Positions 1 through 6,800 of a stretch of DNA of 15,044 nucleotides are shown here, one piece after another. Under the pieces are notes generated by a model that searched no databases, was not told the origin of the DNA, and worked only from the letters and a program-made list of their open reading frames with translations. This DNA comes from an uncultured Flavobacteriia bacterium. GTDB lineage: Bacteria; Bacteroidota; Bacteroidia; Flavobacteriales_D; Crocinitomicaceae. The DNA lies in the NCBI GenBank assembly GCA_937975705.1, contig CALJTX010000037.1, positions 1 through 15,044 of the forward strand, given 5' to 3'. Position numbers and translations under genes: made by a program. Within the stretch, counting starts at the first letter, position 1. Each line of letters opens with the position of its first letter.

Positions 1-1145
1 TGGTTCAGCTCTTGGTTTCTATATTTATTTTGACTTGAAATATTCAAGATTTTTTGCTTTAGTTTTAATTTGTTTTTTTCGTGCTTTAGTGCAAATTGAA
101 TTTTTCGATCGCTAATTATTTGTGCGAAGTATTCATATGCATCTAAACTCTCTTTACTATTAATTCTATTTAGTGCTCTGTTGTTCAATAAAAGATTACT
201 TAATGCATAATTTTGGTCTAGGTTGTCCTTCTTACCCGACTCATAGTATTCAGTTCCAAGCTGTGTGAGGGCAATCGAAGTATAAATTGGATTCCTACTT
301 ACAATAAAATCTGAATTTTTGTATACAATAAGTAAGTCTAAGATTTTCTGATATTCTTTGATAATAATAGAATCAGGTAAATTGATTCGCGTCAGCATCA
401 AGGTAGTCAATTTATTCAAGGCCAACTTATTTTTGTTTTTTTCAGTTGCCAAATTCAATATGCGCAATTCGTTGGCGTAGTATGCTAAACCTTTCTCATA
501 GCATAGGTTTTTGGGCAAATTAAATTTGATTTTGTCTCTTACAATATCGTTATAATTATTTCCCAACCTTCTATAAACTTTAGCCAATAAAACTGTATTA
601 GAAGTCAAGGATTTGATTTTTTCTAAGGCGCTTTCATTAAGGTAAATGGAGCGCTTATAATTTTTTTTGTTGTGTTCTAAGTAAGCTTCTTGTAAAAGGA
701 GTTCAAGCTTTTCTCTTTGGTTTAGCGTAGACCTATATTGGTTATCGATGTTTTTAAACAATTCTTGAGCACGAATGGTATCTTGTTTTTTTAGCTCACA
801 AAAAAGTTGAAAATTATCTTTTTCAAAACGAAACTCTTGACTTTTAACTAGGGGGATTATTGCATTTGCTTTGTCAAATTCTCCATATTCTGCAAATTGA
901 AACGCATAACTCATTTTAATCGAGTCGTTGAAATAAGATTGATTTTGAACAAGCGCAGAATATGCTAAATTGAATAAGCCATAGCCCAAAAAGTCATCTA
1001 TCGACCCAGTGCTTTTAAAATCCAATATAATCTTATTCAAATGGGATGAATCATTACTAAATGGATTTAAATCAGTCTTGCTTTCTGTTTTGCAAGAGAG
1101 TAGTAGCAAGGTTAAAATAAAGAGTAAAGAGAGATATTTTGACAT
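1..1145 (-). CDS. Helical-repeat lipoprotein, C-terminus cut by the window edge
   Basis: I translated this frame by hand from the ATG at 1145. It stays open for 381 codons to the window edge, so the C-terminus is missing. The N-terminus is a lipoprotein signal: MSKYL, then a Leu-rich core, then LLSC with Cys18 as the predicted lipidated residue. Mature residues 2-6 are KTESK, with no clear sorting rule visible. The rest is alpha-helical and rich in Lys, Asn and Leu, with repeated pairs of helices and alternating Tyr/Leu/Ala positions that suggest degenerate TPR units. The last part (SDRKIQFALKHEKNKLKLKQ) resembles the helical linker that follows the TPRs in some Bacteroidota CHAT-domain proteins, but no protease domain is in view, so this is only a guess. 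It is divergent from the 1286 gene, with 140 bp between them. Reading frame is firm, function is not. Confidence 0.8.
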   Translation of the reverse strand, partial: MSKYLSLLFILTLLLLSCKTESKTDLNPFSNDSSHLNKIILDFKSTGSIDDFLGYGLFNLAYSALVQNQSYFNDSIKMSYAFQFAEYGEFDKANAIIPLVKSQEFRFEKDNFQLFCELKKQDTIRAQELFKNIDNQYRSTLNQREKLELLLQEAYLEHNKKNYKRSIYLNESALEKIKSLTSNTVLLAKVYRRLGNNYNDIVRDKIKFNLPKNLCYEKGLAYYANELRILNLATEKNKNKLALNKLTTLMLTRINLPDSIIIKEYQKILDLLIVYKNSDFIVSRNPIYTSIALTQLGTEYYESGKKDNLDQNYALSNLLLNNRALNRINSKESLDAYEYFAQIISDRKIQFALKHEKNKLKLKQKILNISSQNKYRNQELN

Positions 1146-1285
1146 GATTCAGGGCAAAATTAAAAATATTGCCGTTGAAAATTTTTATCATGCTGTTTAC
1201 TTTTTGAGTTAAGAACATACTATTCTAATAGTGCATATAAAGATGCATCTAACTGGTACATAGAAATTTTTAAAACCTAAATAGA

Positions 1286-1918
1286 ATGACCAATCAAGAG
1301 CAGTTGATAAATAAGTGGAATGATCAATTCAAATTATGGAATAAATCGGAAAACGAATTAAAATCGAAGTATAAGATGACGGCCGGAAGCATTGCAGCAA
1401 TTATGTCAGAGGCGCCAAAAATCTATCCATTGATTAAAAAAAGGTATTTGAATATCTTGCTTATCGTATTGGGTTTTATGATTTTTCTGGAGTTTGCTCT
1501 GGATGATTTCAGTTTTATTGAAGCAGCTCAATCCTCTTTTTTAGTTGCACTGATCATCGCCTATATTTTTGCAAGAAGAGATAAAAAGTATTTTGATGGT
1601 AGAGAGGAATTAATTACAAAAACCAATATAGCCTATAACAAAGCCTTCAGTACCCTTGAGTCATTAGTTGGTGCAAACATTATCGAATTTTGTGCGTTGG
1701 ACACAGCAACTTCTTTTCGAGATATGACCCCAAAAGAATTCCATGATTATGCAAATGACGAGCAGATGGCAAATTTTAAAATATTTCGAGAAGAAATAAG
1801 AACTAGAAATAAAAGCAACAATCTCTTTTCAAATGTAATTGATAAAAGAGTTGCAGACACGCGTCAAAATTTAAGTGATGTAGATAGTGCCTTAAACCAA
1901 ATCAAAAACAATTATTAA
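1286..1918 (+). CDS. Two-helix membrane protein of unknown function
   Basis: This is a 210-aa protein that I do not recognise. An amphipathic N-terminal region of about 50 residues precedes two hydrophobic segments (about 54-71, NILLIVLGFMIFLEF, and 79-96, SSFLVALIIAYIFA), which form a hairpin. Charged RRDKK after the second segment suggests that both ends lie in the cytoplasm. The C-terminal 110 residues are soluble, mostly helical and probably cytoplasmic. There is no signal peptide and no catalytic motif that I can identify. It starts at an ATG with no strong Shine-Dalgarno, which is normal for this phylum. The next gene begins 10 bp after its stop, so it probably heads a three-gene transcript with two zinc-knuckle proteins. 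The coding sequence is AT-rich (17 G/C in the 60 bases 1801-1860), unlike genes farther right. Confidence 0.85.
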   Translation: MTNQEQLINKWNDQFKLWNKSENELKSKYKMTAGSIAAIMSEAPKIYPLIKKRYLNILLIVLGFMIFLEFALDDFSFIEAAQSSFLVALIIAYIFARRDKKYFDGREELITKTNIAYNKAFSTLESLVGANIIEFCALDTATSFRDMTPKEFHDYANDEQMANFKIFREEIRTRNKSNNLFSNVIDKRVADTRQNLSDVDSALNQIKNNY

Positions 1919-1928
1919 AAATTAAACT

Positions 1929-2090
1929 ATGAAATCTATTCCAATGTGCCCAAGTTGCGGCAATACAAAAAGCAATGACAGAGCTAAGAAGTGCAGCAAA
2001 TGCGGTAAAGTAACTTGCTCTAAATGTTCCTTCACAGGTTGTACTTGCGGAAGCATGTCTGTCTCAGAAAATTATACAATTAGCAAATAG
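1929..2090 (+). CDS. 53-aa zinc-knuckle microprotein
   Basis: A small ORF with ATG at 1929 and TAG at 2088-2090. It has eight cysteines in four pairs: C7-x2-C10, C22-x2-C25, C30-x2-C33 and C38-x-C40. The first two pairs (CPSC and CSKC) form a standard zinc-ribbon pattern; all four would bind two zinc ions, either as two sequential ribbons or in a cross-brace. The spacing of knuckles 2 to 3 is the same as in the next gene, which suggests the two are related. It starts 10 bp after the membrane protein gene and ends 4 bp before the next ATG, so co-transcription is likely. The tail (GSMSVSENYTISK) is polar. Possible roles include an adaptor for nucleic acid or protein binding; nothing in the sequence decides this. 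The cysteine conservation makes a chance ORF unlikely. Confidence 0.75.
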   Translation: MKSIPMCPSCGNTKSNDRAKKCSKCGKVTCSKCSFTGCTCGSMSVSENYTISK

Positions 2091-2094
2091 TTCA

Positions 2095-2268
2095 ATGCTG
2101 CCTTGTCAATCTTGCAGAAAAGAATTTCCGCAGTATTTTACTTGGTACAAATGTGAAAAATGTCAATTCAGAATCTGTCCGAATTGTATCTCCAACCATA
2201 GCGGAAAATACGGAAAAGGCGGTTTCAAGTGTTCACAATGCAGTTTTGGCTATATCAAGCAGAGTTGA
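2095..2268 (+). CDS. 57-aa zinc-knuckle microprotein, possible paralogue of the preceding gene
   Basis: ATG at 2095, TGA at 2266-2268, in a different frame from the preceding gene and 4 bp after its stop. Eight cysteines form four CxxC knuckles: C4/C7, C20/C23, C28/C31 and C46/C49, with His35 as a spare possible ligand. Knuckle spacings are 12, 4 and 14 residues, against 11, 4 and 4 in the 53-aa neighbour, so the first three knuckles superpose well. The arrangement fits a RING-like or FYVE-like cross-brace as well as tandem zinc ribbons; I cannot tell which. The segment between knuckles 3 and 4 is glycine- and lysine-rich (GKYGKGG), suggesting a loop that could touch nucleic acid or a partner. 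A start further upstream is unlikely because the preceding gene occupies that DNA. No family assignment is made. Confidence 0.72.
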   Translation: MLPCQSCRKEFPQYFTWYKCEKCQFRICPNCISNHSGKYGKGGFKCSQCSFGYIKQS

Positions 2269-2286
2269 TATAACTGGTTTAAAAGG

Positions 2287-2317
2287 CACTCACTCACTCA
2301 CTCGCTCACTCACTCAC
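2287..2317. repeat. CACT tetranucleotide microsatellite with one interruption
   Basis: About seven tandem CACT units, with one A-to-G change giving CTCGCTC near 2303. The tract lies in the convergent gap between the 57-aa protein and the helicase gene and covers the helicase stop codon (2306-2308, minus strand). On the helicase strand it reads as repeated GAGT. Because the unit is four bases long, every reading frame through it meets a TGA within four codons. Confidence 0.9.
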
Positions 2318-5170
2318 CAAATACTGATACAACTTCTCCTCAACCGCTTCTTTCAAATTGTATTTGAAGTGAACTACAGGTTCATTGGATTTGGGCATGT
2401 ACGCTTGAGAAATTGATCCTTCGACAATTGAGACTTCACCGAGACAATAAAAATCTGTTCCTTCACCGTCAGATTTTTTGACAAAAAGTAAAATCAAATC
2501 TGAATTGATGACATCCTGAATTTCTGAAGAATTTAATTTTCGGTTTGATCTTGATTCCCATGCAAAAGTTTGGGAATCGATAAAATGGTCGTTGTATTGA
2601 GTTCCTGATGAAATATCTGCTGACTTTTTATACGTGACAAAACAAGGTGTCATTTTCTTTTGGGTTCTGTAGCCGTAAACGGTACTGCTGATGTCTTTAT
2701 CCCAATTTAAAATTCTGCAGACATCTTTGCGACTGTATTTCTCGCCAAGAATAAAACCGTTTTGTAGTCGATCAAGCTGATATAGGCTGTTGAATTTTAG
2801 CTCAGCGTAGTTCAATACATCGTTTAAGAAGTTGGAAAATACAGTATTATTTAGCTGCTCCTTAAATGATGCATGGAGTGCGTATCTATTATTGGCAACA
2901 TCAATTACTGATTTTGGATTTTTTACAAATTCAAAATTCAGATTGCGTTCAAGTGAATCAATCGTTTCTTTAGTCGGTGTGTAGTGATATTTTTCCTCAA
3001 TAATTGTACGTAAATATTCAACTGAGCAATTAATTTCAATAAGTAATTGCTTCATCAAAAGAACTTCTTCGATGCGCTTGGCGTTGGCAATTTCAAGGGA
3101 AAAGAGTTCGAGTAATTCTTTTTGAGTTGGATTGATCTGGTCTTTGATTTCGGGCTCAATTTCACTGATCAGATTGAAATAACTTTTGCTGTAGCTTACA
3201 TAGGCATACGGGTCTCGCGCACTTGCGTCCAAGAAATCACACATCATGGGCATTCTGCCAAGTCTGTATTTCATCAATTTGTAGTCCTGGACGAGATCTT
3301 TTTTGAGCTGCATGTTTGCCGCATCAATGGCATTAAATATTTGTTGTTTGGCAATTGGATCAAAGTTGATTGTGGAGGTTCCGGGTATGGCCTCACAGCC
3401 AGTAGAGATCAATTTTCTTAAGGAGTCTTTGTTGTAACTGGAATCTCCGTAAAGCGCGATTGGTACAAGAAAGTTATTGCTGTAGTTTCCAATAAAATCA
3501 ATGACGGTCAAGAAGTCTTTGCCTTCAGTTTTACGCAGACCGCGGCCAAGTTGTTGGACAAATATGATTGCAGACTGTGTAGGTCTGAGCATAATGACTT
3601 GATTCACTTTTGGAATATCAATTCCCTCATTGAAAATATCGACTGTGAATATATAATCGATCTTCTCTGGAATTCGGGTGCTTTCAAGTAAATGAATCGC
3701 TTTGGCGCGCTCCTCTTCTTTGTTCTCTCCTGTGAGCGCAATTGAACGGAGGTGCCTTTTGTTGAATTCTTCAGCTAGAAAATGGCATTCTTCTTTTCTA
3801 GAACAAAAAACCAAGCCCCTTACAATTCCAGAATCCGAACCGTATTTTTGTATTGTCTGAATAATATGATTGATGCGTTGCTCAGAACTCAATAAATTGA
3901 AATCAGCCTTTTCTTTGAGTAATTGCCCATCGACCTCGATATCTGTAACGCCAAAGTAATGAAACGGACATAGAATTTCTTCCTTTAATGCCTCTTGAAG
4001 CCTAATTTCGTAAGCGATGTTGTAATCAAATAATTTAAAAACATCTCCTCCATCTGTTCTCTCTGGAGTTGCTGTCATGCCTAGTAGAAAACGAGGCTCA
4101 AAATGACTTAATATTTGATTGTAGCTTTCCGCAGCGGCACGATGCGTTTCATCAATAACAATATAATCGAAGTGTTTTTTATGGAACTTTTGAAGATGCT
4201 CTGTTTTGGCAATTGTTTGAACGGTACAGAAGATGAAATCTGCATCTAGTTCCTTTTCTGAGCCAGAATAGAGTCCCATCTTTACGTTATCGCCAAACAA
4301 TGCTTTGTATGATTGCATTGATTTCTCCGCGATGGTCCTTCTATGCACCACAAAAAGCAATTTCTTAGCCCCAAATTGCTTGGCATCAAATGCGGATAAA
4401 TAAGTTTTGCCTGTACCAGTTGCTGAAATAAGTAGACCTTTTGAATTCCCTTTTTCACGTAATGAGTTCAAGTTCTGAAGCGCCAATTCTTGCATTTTAT
4501 TTGGCGCAAGTTTACTTGTAGTTGCTTCTTCTTTGAACAACGAAATTTTGGTTCGGTATTCTTTTTCTCTGTTGTAGTTTAAACGGTAATGTTCTACGTA
4601 ATCGATATCAACAGTCGTTGCAGTGTCAAAAGCCGAATCAAATTCTTGTAATGTAGTATTTACAAGTTCTGAACTGTCAATTGCAGACACCTTCAAATTC
4701 CATTCTTTGTTATTACTAAGAGCATTAGCAGTGAGGTTGCTACTTCCAATGATTACGTTGTAATGCGGACCCTTCTTGAAAATATAACCTTTGTTGTGGA
4801 AGTCTCCTTGAGTAGCAATTTTTAATTCTATATGCTCAAATTGTAAAAGTTGTTTAAGTGCTTCAGGATGCGTAAAGTTTAAATATTGAGAAGCCAGAAT
4901 TTTGCCTTTTATTCCTCTTTTATCTAGATCAATTAATGCTTGTTTGATAGATTGAACTCCGCTAGTAGTAATGAAAGCTACTGAAAAATAAAACGCATCT
5001 TGTTCTGGATTTTGTAAAGATTCAAGTTCAGATAATATAGATGACAGGACTTTCTTTTGTTTACTTGCGTCGTTGACAAGTAACTGTGGACGAAAAGCTT
5101 GTTGAGATGGAATTCCCTTATCGATAAATCCCGTTTCCAAACTTGGTAGTAAAGCTTTACGAAAATCCAT
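2306..5170 (-). CDS. PLD-like nuclease / SF2 helicase / DUF3427-type fusion protein
   Basis: 954 aa, no signal peptide, presumably cytoplasmic. Residues about 35-200 form a phospholipase D-like nuclease domain with H125-x-K127 followed by GSSNLT at 142-147; the Asp of the usual HKD motif is replaced by Lys132. Residues about 220-560 are a superfamily II helicase of the type found in restriction-enzyme motor subunits: Walker A ATGTGKT (250-256), DETH box (340-343), MTATPER (365-371), motif V ending NEGIDIP (514-520) and motif VI QQLGRGLRK (539-547). The remaining ~390 residues match my memory of DUF3427, ending in a compact beta-rich region (YGYRTQKKMTPCFVTYKK). The single HKD copy implies dimerisation if active. 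The Nudix gene lies 3 bp upstream, so the two are surely co-transcribed. Likely roles are ATP-driven DNA or RNA cleavage in phage defence or repair; defence is my inference. The 3' end lies in a CACT microsatellite. Confidence 0.93.
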   Translation of the reverse strand: MDFRKALLPSLETGFIDKGIPSQQAFRPQLLVNDASKQKKVLSSILSELESLQNPEQDAFYFSVAFITTSGVQSIKQALIDLDKRGIKGKILASQYLNFTHPEALKQLLQFEHIELKIATQGDFHNKGYIFKKGPHYNVIIGSSNLTANALSNNKEWNLKVSAIDSSELVNTTLQEFDSAFDTATTVDIDYVEHYRLNYNREKEYRTKISLFKEEATTSKLAPNKMQELALQNLNSLREKGNSKGLLISATGTGKTYLSAFDAKQFGAKKLLFVVHRRTIAEKSMQSYKALFGDNVKMGLYSGSEKELDADFIFCTVQTIAKTEHLQKFHKKHFDYIVIDETHRAAAESYNQILSHFEPRFLLGMTATPERTDGGDVFKLFDYNIAYEIRLQEALKEEILCPFHYFGVTDIEVDGQLLKEKADFNLLSSEQRINHIIQTIQKYGSDSGIVRGLVFCSRKEECHFLAEEFNKRHLRSIALTGENKEEERAKAIHLLESTRIPEKIDYIFTVDIFNEGIDIPKVNQVIMLRPTQSAIIFVQQLGRGLRKTEGKDFLTVIDFIGNYSNNFLVPIALYGDSSYNKDSLRKLISTGCEAIPGTSTINFDPIAKQQIFNAIDAANMQLKKDLVQDYKLMKYRLGRMPMMCDFLDASARDPYAYVSYSKSYFNLISEIEPEIKDQINPTQKELLELFSLEIANAKRIEEVLLMKQLLIEINCSVEYLRTIIEEKYHYTPTKETIDSLERNLNFEFVKNPKSVIDVANNRYALHASFKEQLNNTVFSNFLNDVLNYAELKFNSLYQLDRLQNGFILGEKYSRKDVCRILNWDKDISSTVYGYRTQKKMTPCFVTYKKSADISSGTQYNDHFIDSQTFAWESRSNRKLNSSEIQDVINSDLILLFVKKSDGEGTDFYCLGEVSIVEGSISQAYMPKSNEPVVHFKYNLKEAVEEKLYQYLVSE

Positions 5171-5173
5171 TAT

Positions 5174-5566
5174 TTATTGATTAATTAATGCTTCTACAAT
5201 TGGCACATCACCACCCGCCCAGTCCATTTCTCCCAACTCATCTATCGATAACCACCTAAACGCCAAATGCTCTGTCAGCTTCGGTACGCTTTGTTCCGTT
5301 TCGCACAAGTACGTGTGCATCGTGAGGTGAAAATCGGGGTAGGGGTGTTCTACGGTTAGTAGCTTGGATTTGACTTCAATTTGCATGTCGAGTTCTTCCC
5401 TTATCTCGCGGATGATGGTCTGCTCTTCCGTTTCACCGGCTTCCATTTTGCCGCCCGGGAATTCCCATTTTTCGGAGATGTAGGCGAATTTGGCAGGGCC
5501 GCGCTGGACGGCCAGGATTTTGTTTTGGTGTTGGATGACGGCAGCTACGACTTCGATGCGTTTCAT
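5174..5566 (-). CDS. Nudix hydrolase, (d)NTP pyrophosphohydrolase of the MutT/NudG type
   Basis: 130 aa, the normal length for a single-domain Nudix enzyme. The Nudix box runs from G39 to M61: G39, E45, then R53-E54-I55 and E57-E58, the residues that bind the catalytic metal. The box glycine near its end is Asp60. Upstream, WEFPGGK (34-40) is typical of MutT, NudG and related nucleoside-triphosphate pyrophosphatases, which cleave (d)NTP to (d)NMP and pyrophosphate and often clear oxidised or unusual nucleotides. The exact substrate cannot be read from sequence. ATG at 5566; the divergent GYF_2 gene starts 78 bp away. It is the first gene of an operon with the PLD-helicase gene, 3 bp downstream. 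Hand counts give 67 G/C in 120 bases at 5401-5520, clearly richer than the helicase gene (19 in 60 at 4921-4980). Confidence 0.93.
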   Translation of the reverse strand: MKRIEVVAAVIQHQNKILAVQRGPAKFAYISEKWEFPGGKMEAGETEEQTIIREIREELDMQIEVKSKLLTVEHPYPDFHLTMHTYLCETEQSVPKLTEHLAFRWLSIDELGEMDWAGGDVPIVEALINQ

Positions 5567-5609
5567 GGAGATAAAGATAGTTTAGATTTTTTCTTGGGCA
5601 GCAATTTAT

Positions 5610-5617
5610 TATTTTTG
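5610..5617 (+). promoter_or_regulatory. Candidate Bacteroidota -7 element for the GYF_2 gene
   Basis: TATTTTTG matches the TAnnTTTG consensus of the Bacteroidota primary sigma factor. It lies 27 bp before the chosen ATG at 5645, giving a leader of roughly 20 nt. A convincing -33 TTTG at the usual spacing is not seen; the nearest is CTTG at 5593-5596, which is too close. Confidence 0.35.
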
Positions 5618-5644
5618 GTATTTACTAGAATAACCTACGAAAGC

Positions 5645-6286
5645 ATGCACAATTTTTACATACACTTTGAAGGGCAGCAGTTGGGTCCGTTTACTTTAGA
5701 GGAATTGAAGCAGAGAGGCATAAATCGAAATACGATGGTGTGGTTTGATGGCTTGTCTGAATGGAAAGAAGCGGGGCTGATTGCCGAATTGAAGCCGTTA
5801 TTCTTGAATCAACCGCCGCCATTCAATAAGCAATCGACTTCAAGTAATGGTTCAGCAGAGCCAATAATGAATAATCAAAGTCAGCCCCAAAATGGGGGTT
5901 CAAAGTTGGTTTGGTTGTTGGCTGTTCTATGTATCATTGTTATAGGCATTCTTATTCTTATCGATCAACAGAAAAAACAGGATAAAATCAATCGCCAATT
6001 GTCACAACAACAAGAGCAGATAGACGAACACAATGCCGAACGTGCCGCAGAACAAGAAAGACTTGAAAAAGAAGCGCGACAAAGAGAGCTTTCCCGTCTC
6101 AGGTATAATTATGATGTGGCCATCAATAATTTGAGATTGGCCAGAATCAAATTAGATGAGGTTCAAGAATTTCAATTTCTCAGAACACTTGAAGAAAAAG
6201 AGCAACAAATTTCAGCTCAATTGGAGGTGGTTCGCAAATGGGAAAACGAGGTTGCTAAAAGAAAGTCGATGTTAGAAAATTTTTAA
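5645..6286 (+). CDS. GYF_2 (DUF4339) domain membrane protein with coiled coil
   Basis: 213 aa from the ATG at 5645. The frame is open further upstream, but that part lies antisense to the Nudix gene, and the domain begins exactly at this Met. Residues 3-55 are a GYF_2 domain: FYIHFEGQQLGPFTLEELKQ, then a VWFDGLSEWKEAG core, the usual pattern with conserved Trp. This family is thought to bind proline-rich or other peptides at membranes. A Pro/Ser/Asn/Gln-rich linker (56-86) leads to one transmembrane helix (about 88-107), then a long Gln/Glu/Lys/Arg-rich coiled coil (about 108-213). The expected topology is GYF domain inside and coiled coil in the periplasm, which is not proven. The next gene starts 43 bp downstream and may share its transcript. 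No enzymatic motif is present. Confidence 0.88.
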   Translation: MHNFYIHFEGQQLGPFTLEELKQRGINRNTMVWFDGLSEWKEAGLIAELKPLFLNQPPPFNKQSTSSNGSAEPIMNNQSQPQNGGSKLVWLLAVLCIIVIGILILIDQQKKQDKINRQLSQQQEQIDEHNAERAAEQERLEKEARQRELSRLRYNYDVAINNLRLARIKLDEVQEFQFLRTLEEKEQQISAQLEVVRKWENEVAKRKSMLENF

Positions 6287-6329
6287 GCTTCTCATACCTT
6301 ACCTCCATACAAAATCAAATAGTCATCCA

Positions 6330-6692
6330 ATGAAACTACTGCTTATCCTGAGTTTACTTTTAACTCAAAACATTGTTGCCCAGAAATATTACTTAAATGG
6401 GAGTCATAAACCGCATTCAGAATGCATTGAAGTTGTTGCGGTTACGCCAAAAGTAGTGAGTGTAAAGGTTTTATTCCAATCAAGTGAGCGCTGTGCTTGC
6501 GAACCTGTAGAAGTATTTAAATTGAATCTTTGTGCCAATGGCAATTATGTAGGACATCCGTATCGCCATGATGGAAAAAAGATTACAGCGACAGTTAAAG
6601 ATGGAAAAATCAAAAGCCTAACTGTTCAAACCGATGAATACGGTTGTTGCGCTATGGTAGAAGGAATTTACTTGCCAAAGAAAAAACGTTGA
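6330..6692 (+). CDS. Small exported six-cysteine protein
   Basis: 120 aa with a clean signal peptide (MKLLLILSLLLTQNIVAQ, probable cleavage after Ala17 or Gln18). The mature domain of about 100 residues has six cysteines: C32, C55, C57, C68 and the adjacent pair C106-C107. This suggests up to three disulfides in the periplasm or outside the cell, or a metal site using the CAC and CC motifs. Secondary structure looks mainly beta (alternating Val/Lys in KVVSVKVLF and KKITATV). The C-terminus ends in PKKKR with no T9SS sorting domain, so a periplasmic location is more likely than secretion through the T9SS. It follows the GYF_2 gene by 43 bp with no evident promoter between them. I do not recognise the family. 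Confidence 0.85.
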   Translation: MKLLLILSLLLTQNIVAQKYYLNGSHKPHSECIEVVAVTPKVVSVKVLFQSSERCACEPVEVFKLNLCANGNYVGHPYRHDGKKITATVKDGKIKSLTVQTDEYGCCAMVEGIYLPKKKR

Positions 6693-6703
6693 CCAACATT
6701 CTT

Positions 6704-6725
6704 TAGAACATGTTCTATTTTTTTT
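6704..6725 (+). terminator. Palindrome plus T-tract, probable terminator after the six-cysteine gene
   Basis: TAGAACATGTTCTA (6704-6717) is a perfect 14-bp palindrome followed directly by eight T residues (6718-6725), 11 bp after the stop codon. The geometry is that of an intrinsic terminator. The stem is AT-rich and short (five pairs with a CATG loop), so it would be weak; the palindrome could instead be a binding site for a dimeric regulator. Confidence 0.45.
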
Positions 6726-6768
6726 GCTTCCATAGAAAAACTTCTAAACAATTGATAGTCTGAGTTGT

Positions 6769-6776
6769 TATCTTTG
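6769..6776 (+). promoter_or_regulatory. Candidate Bacteroidota -7 element for the type A cargo gene
   Basis: TATCTTTG is an exact match to TAnnTTTG, 24 bp before the ATG at 6801. This places the start of transcription near 6782-6784 and gives a leader of about 17 nt. It sits downstream of the palindrome and T-tract, so the cargo gene is probably its own unit. No good -33 TTTG is seen. Confidence 0.42.
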
Positions 6777-6800
6777 AGTTAACCGCTAAAACCTTCCATC

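Noticed and set aside
1241..1250. AGATGCATCT palindrome upstream of the 1286 gene
   Set aside because: A 10-bp palindrome in AT-rich DNA is expected by chance, and no second copy was seen nearby.
2287..2317. On/off phase variation of the helicase through the tetranucleotide repeat
   Set aside because: The tract is at the very end of the gene and all frames through it terminate, so slippage cannot switch the protein off.
2153..2416. Plus-strand ORF of 87 codons over the microsatellite
   Set aside because: It overlaps the 57-aa zinc-knuckle gene in another frame and the helicase 3' end, and its middle is just the CACT repeat translated as Ser-Leu-Thr-His.
5381..5644. Upstream in-frame extension of the GYF_2 protein on the plus strand
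   Set aside because: This stretch is antisense to the well-supported Nudix gene, and the GYF_2 domain starts exactly at the ATG at 5645.
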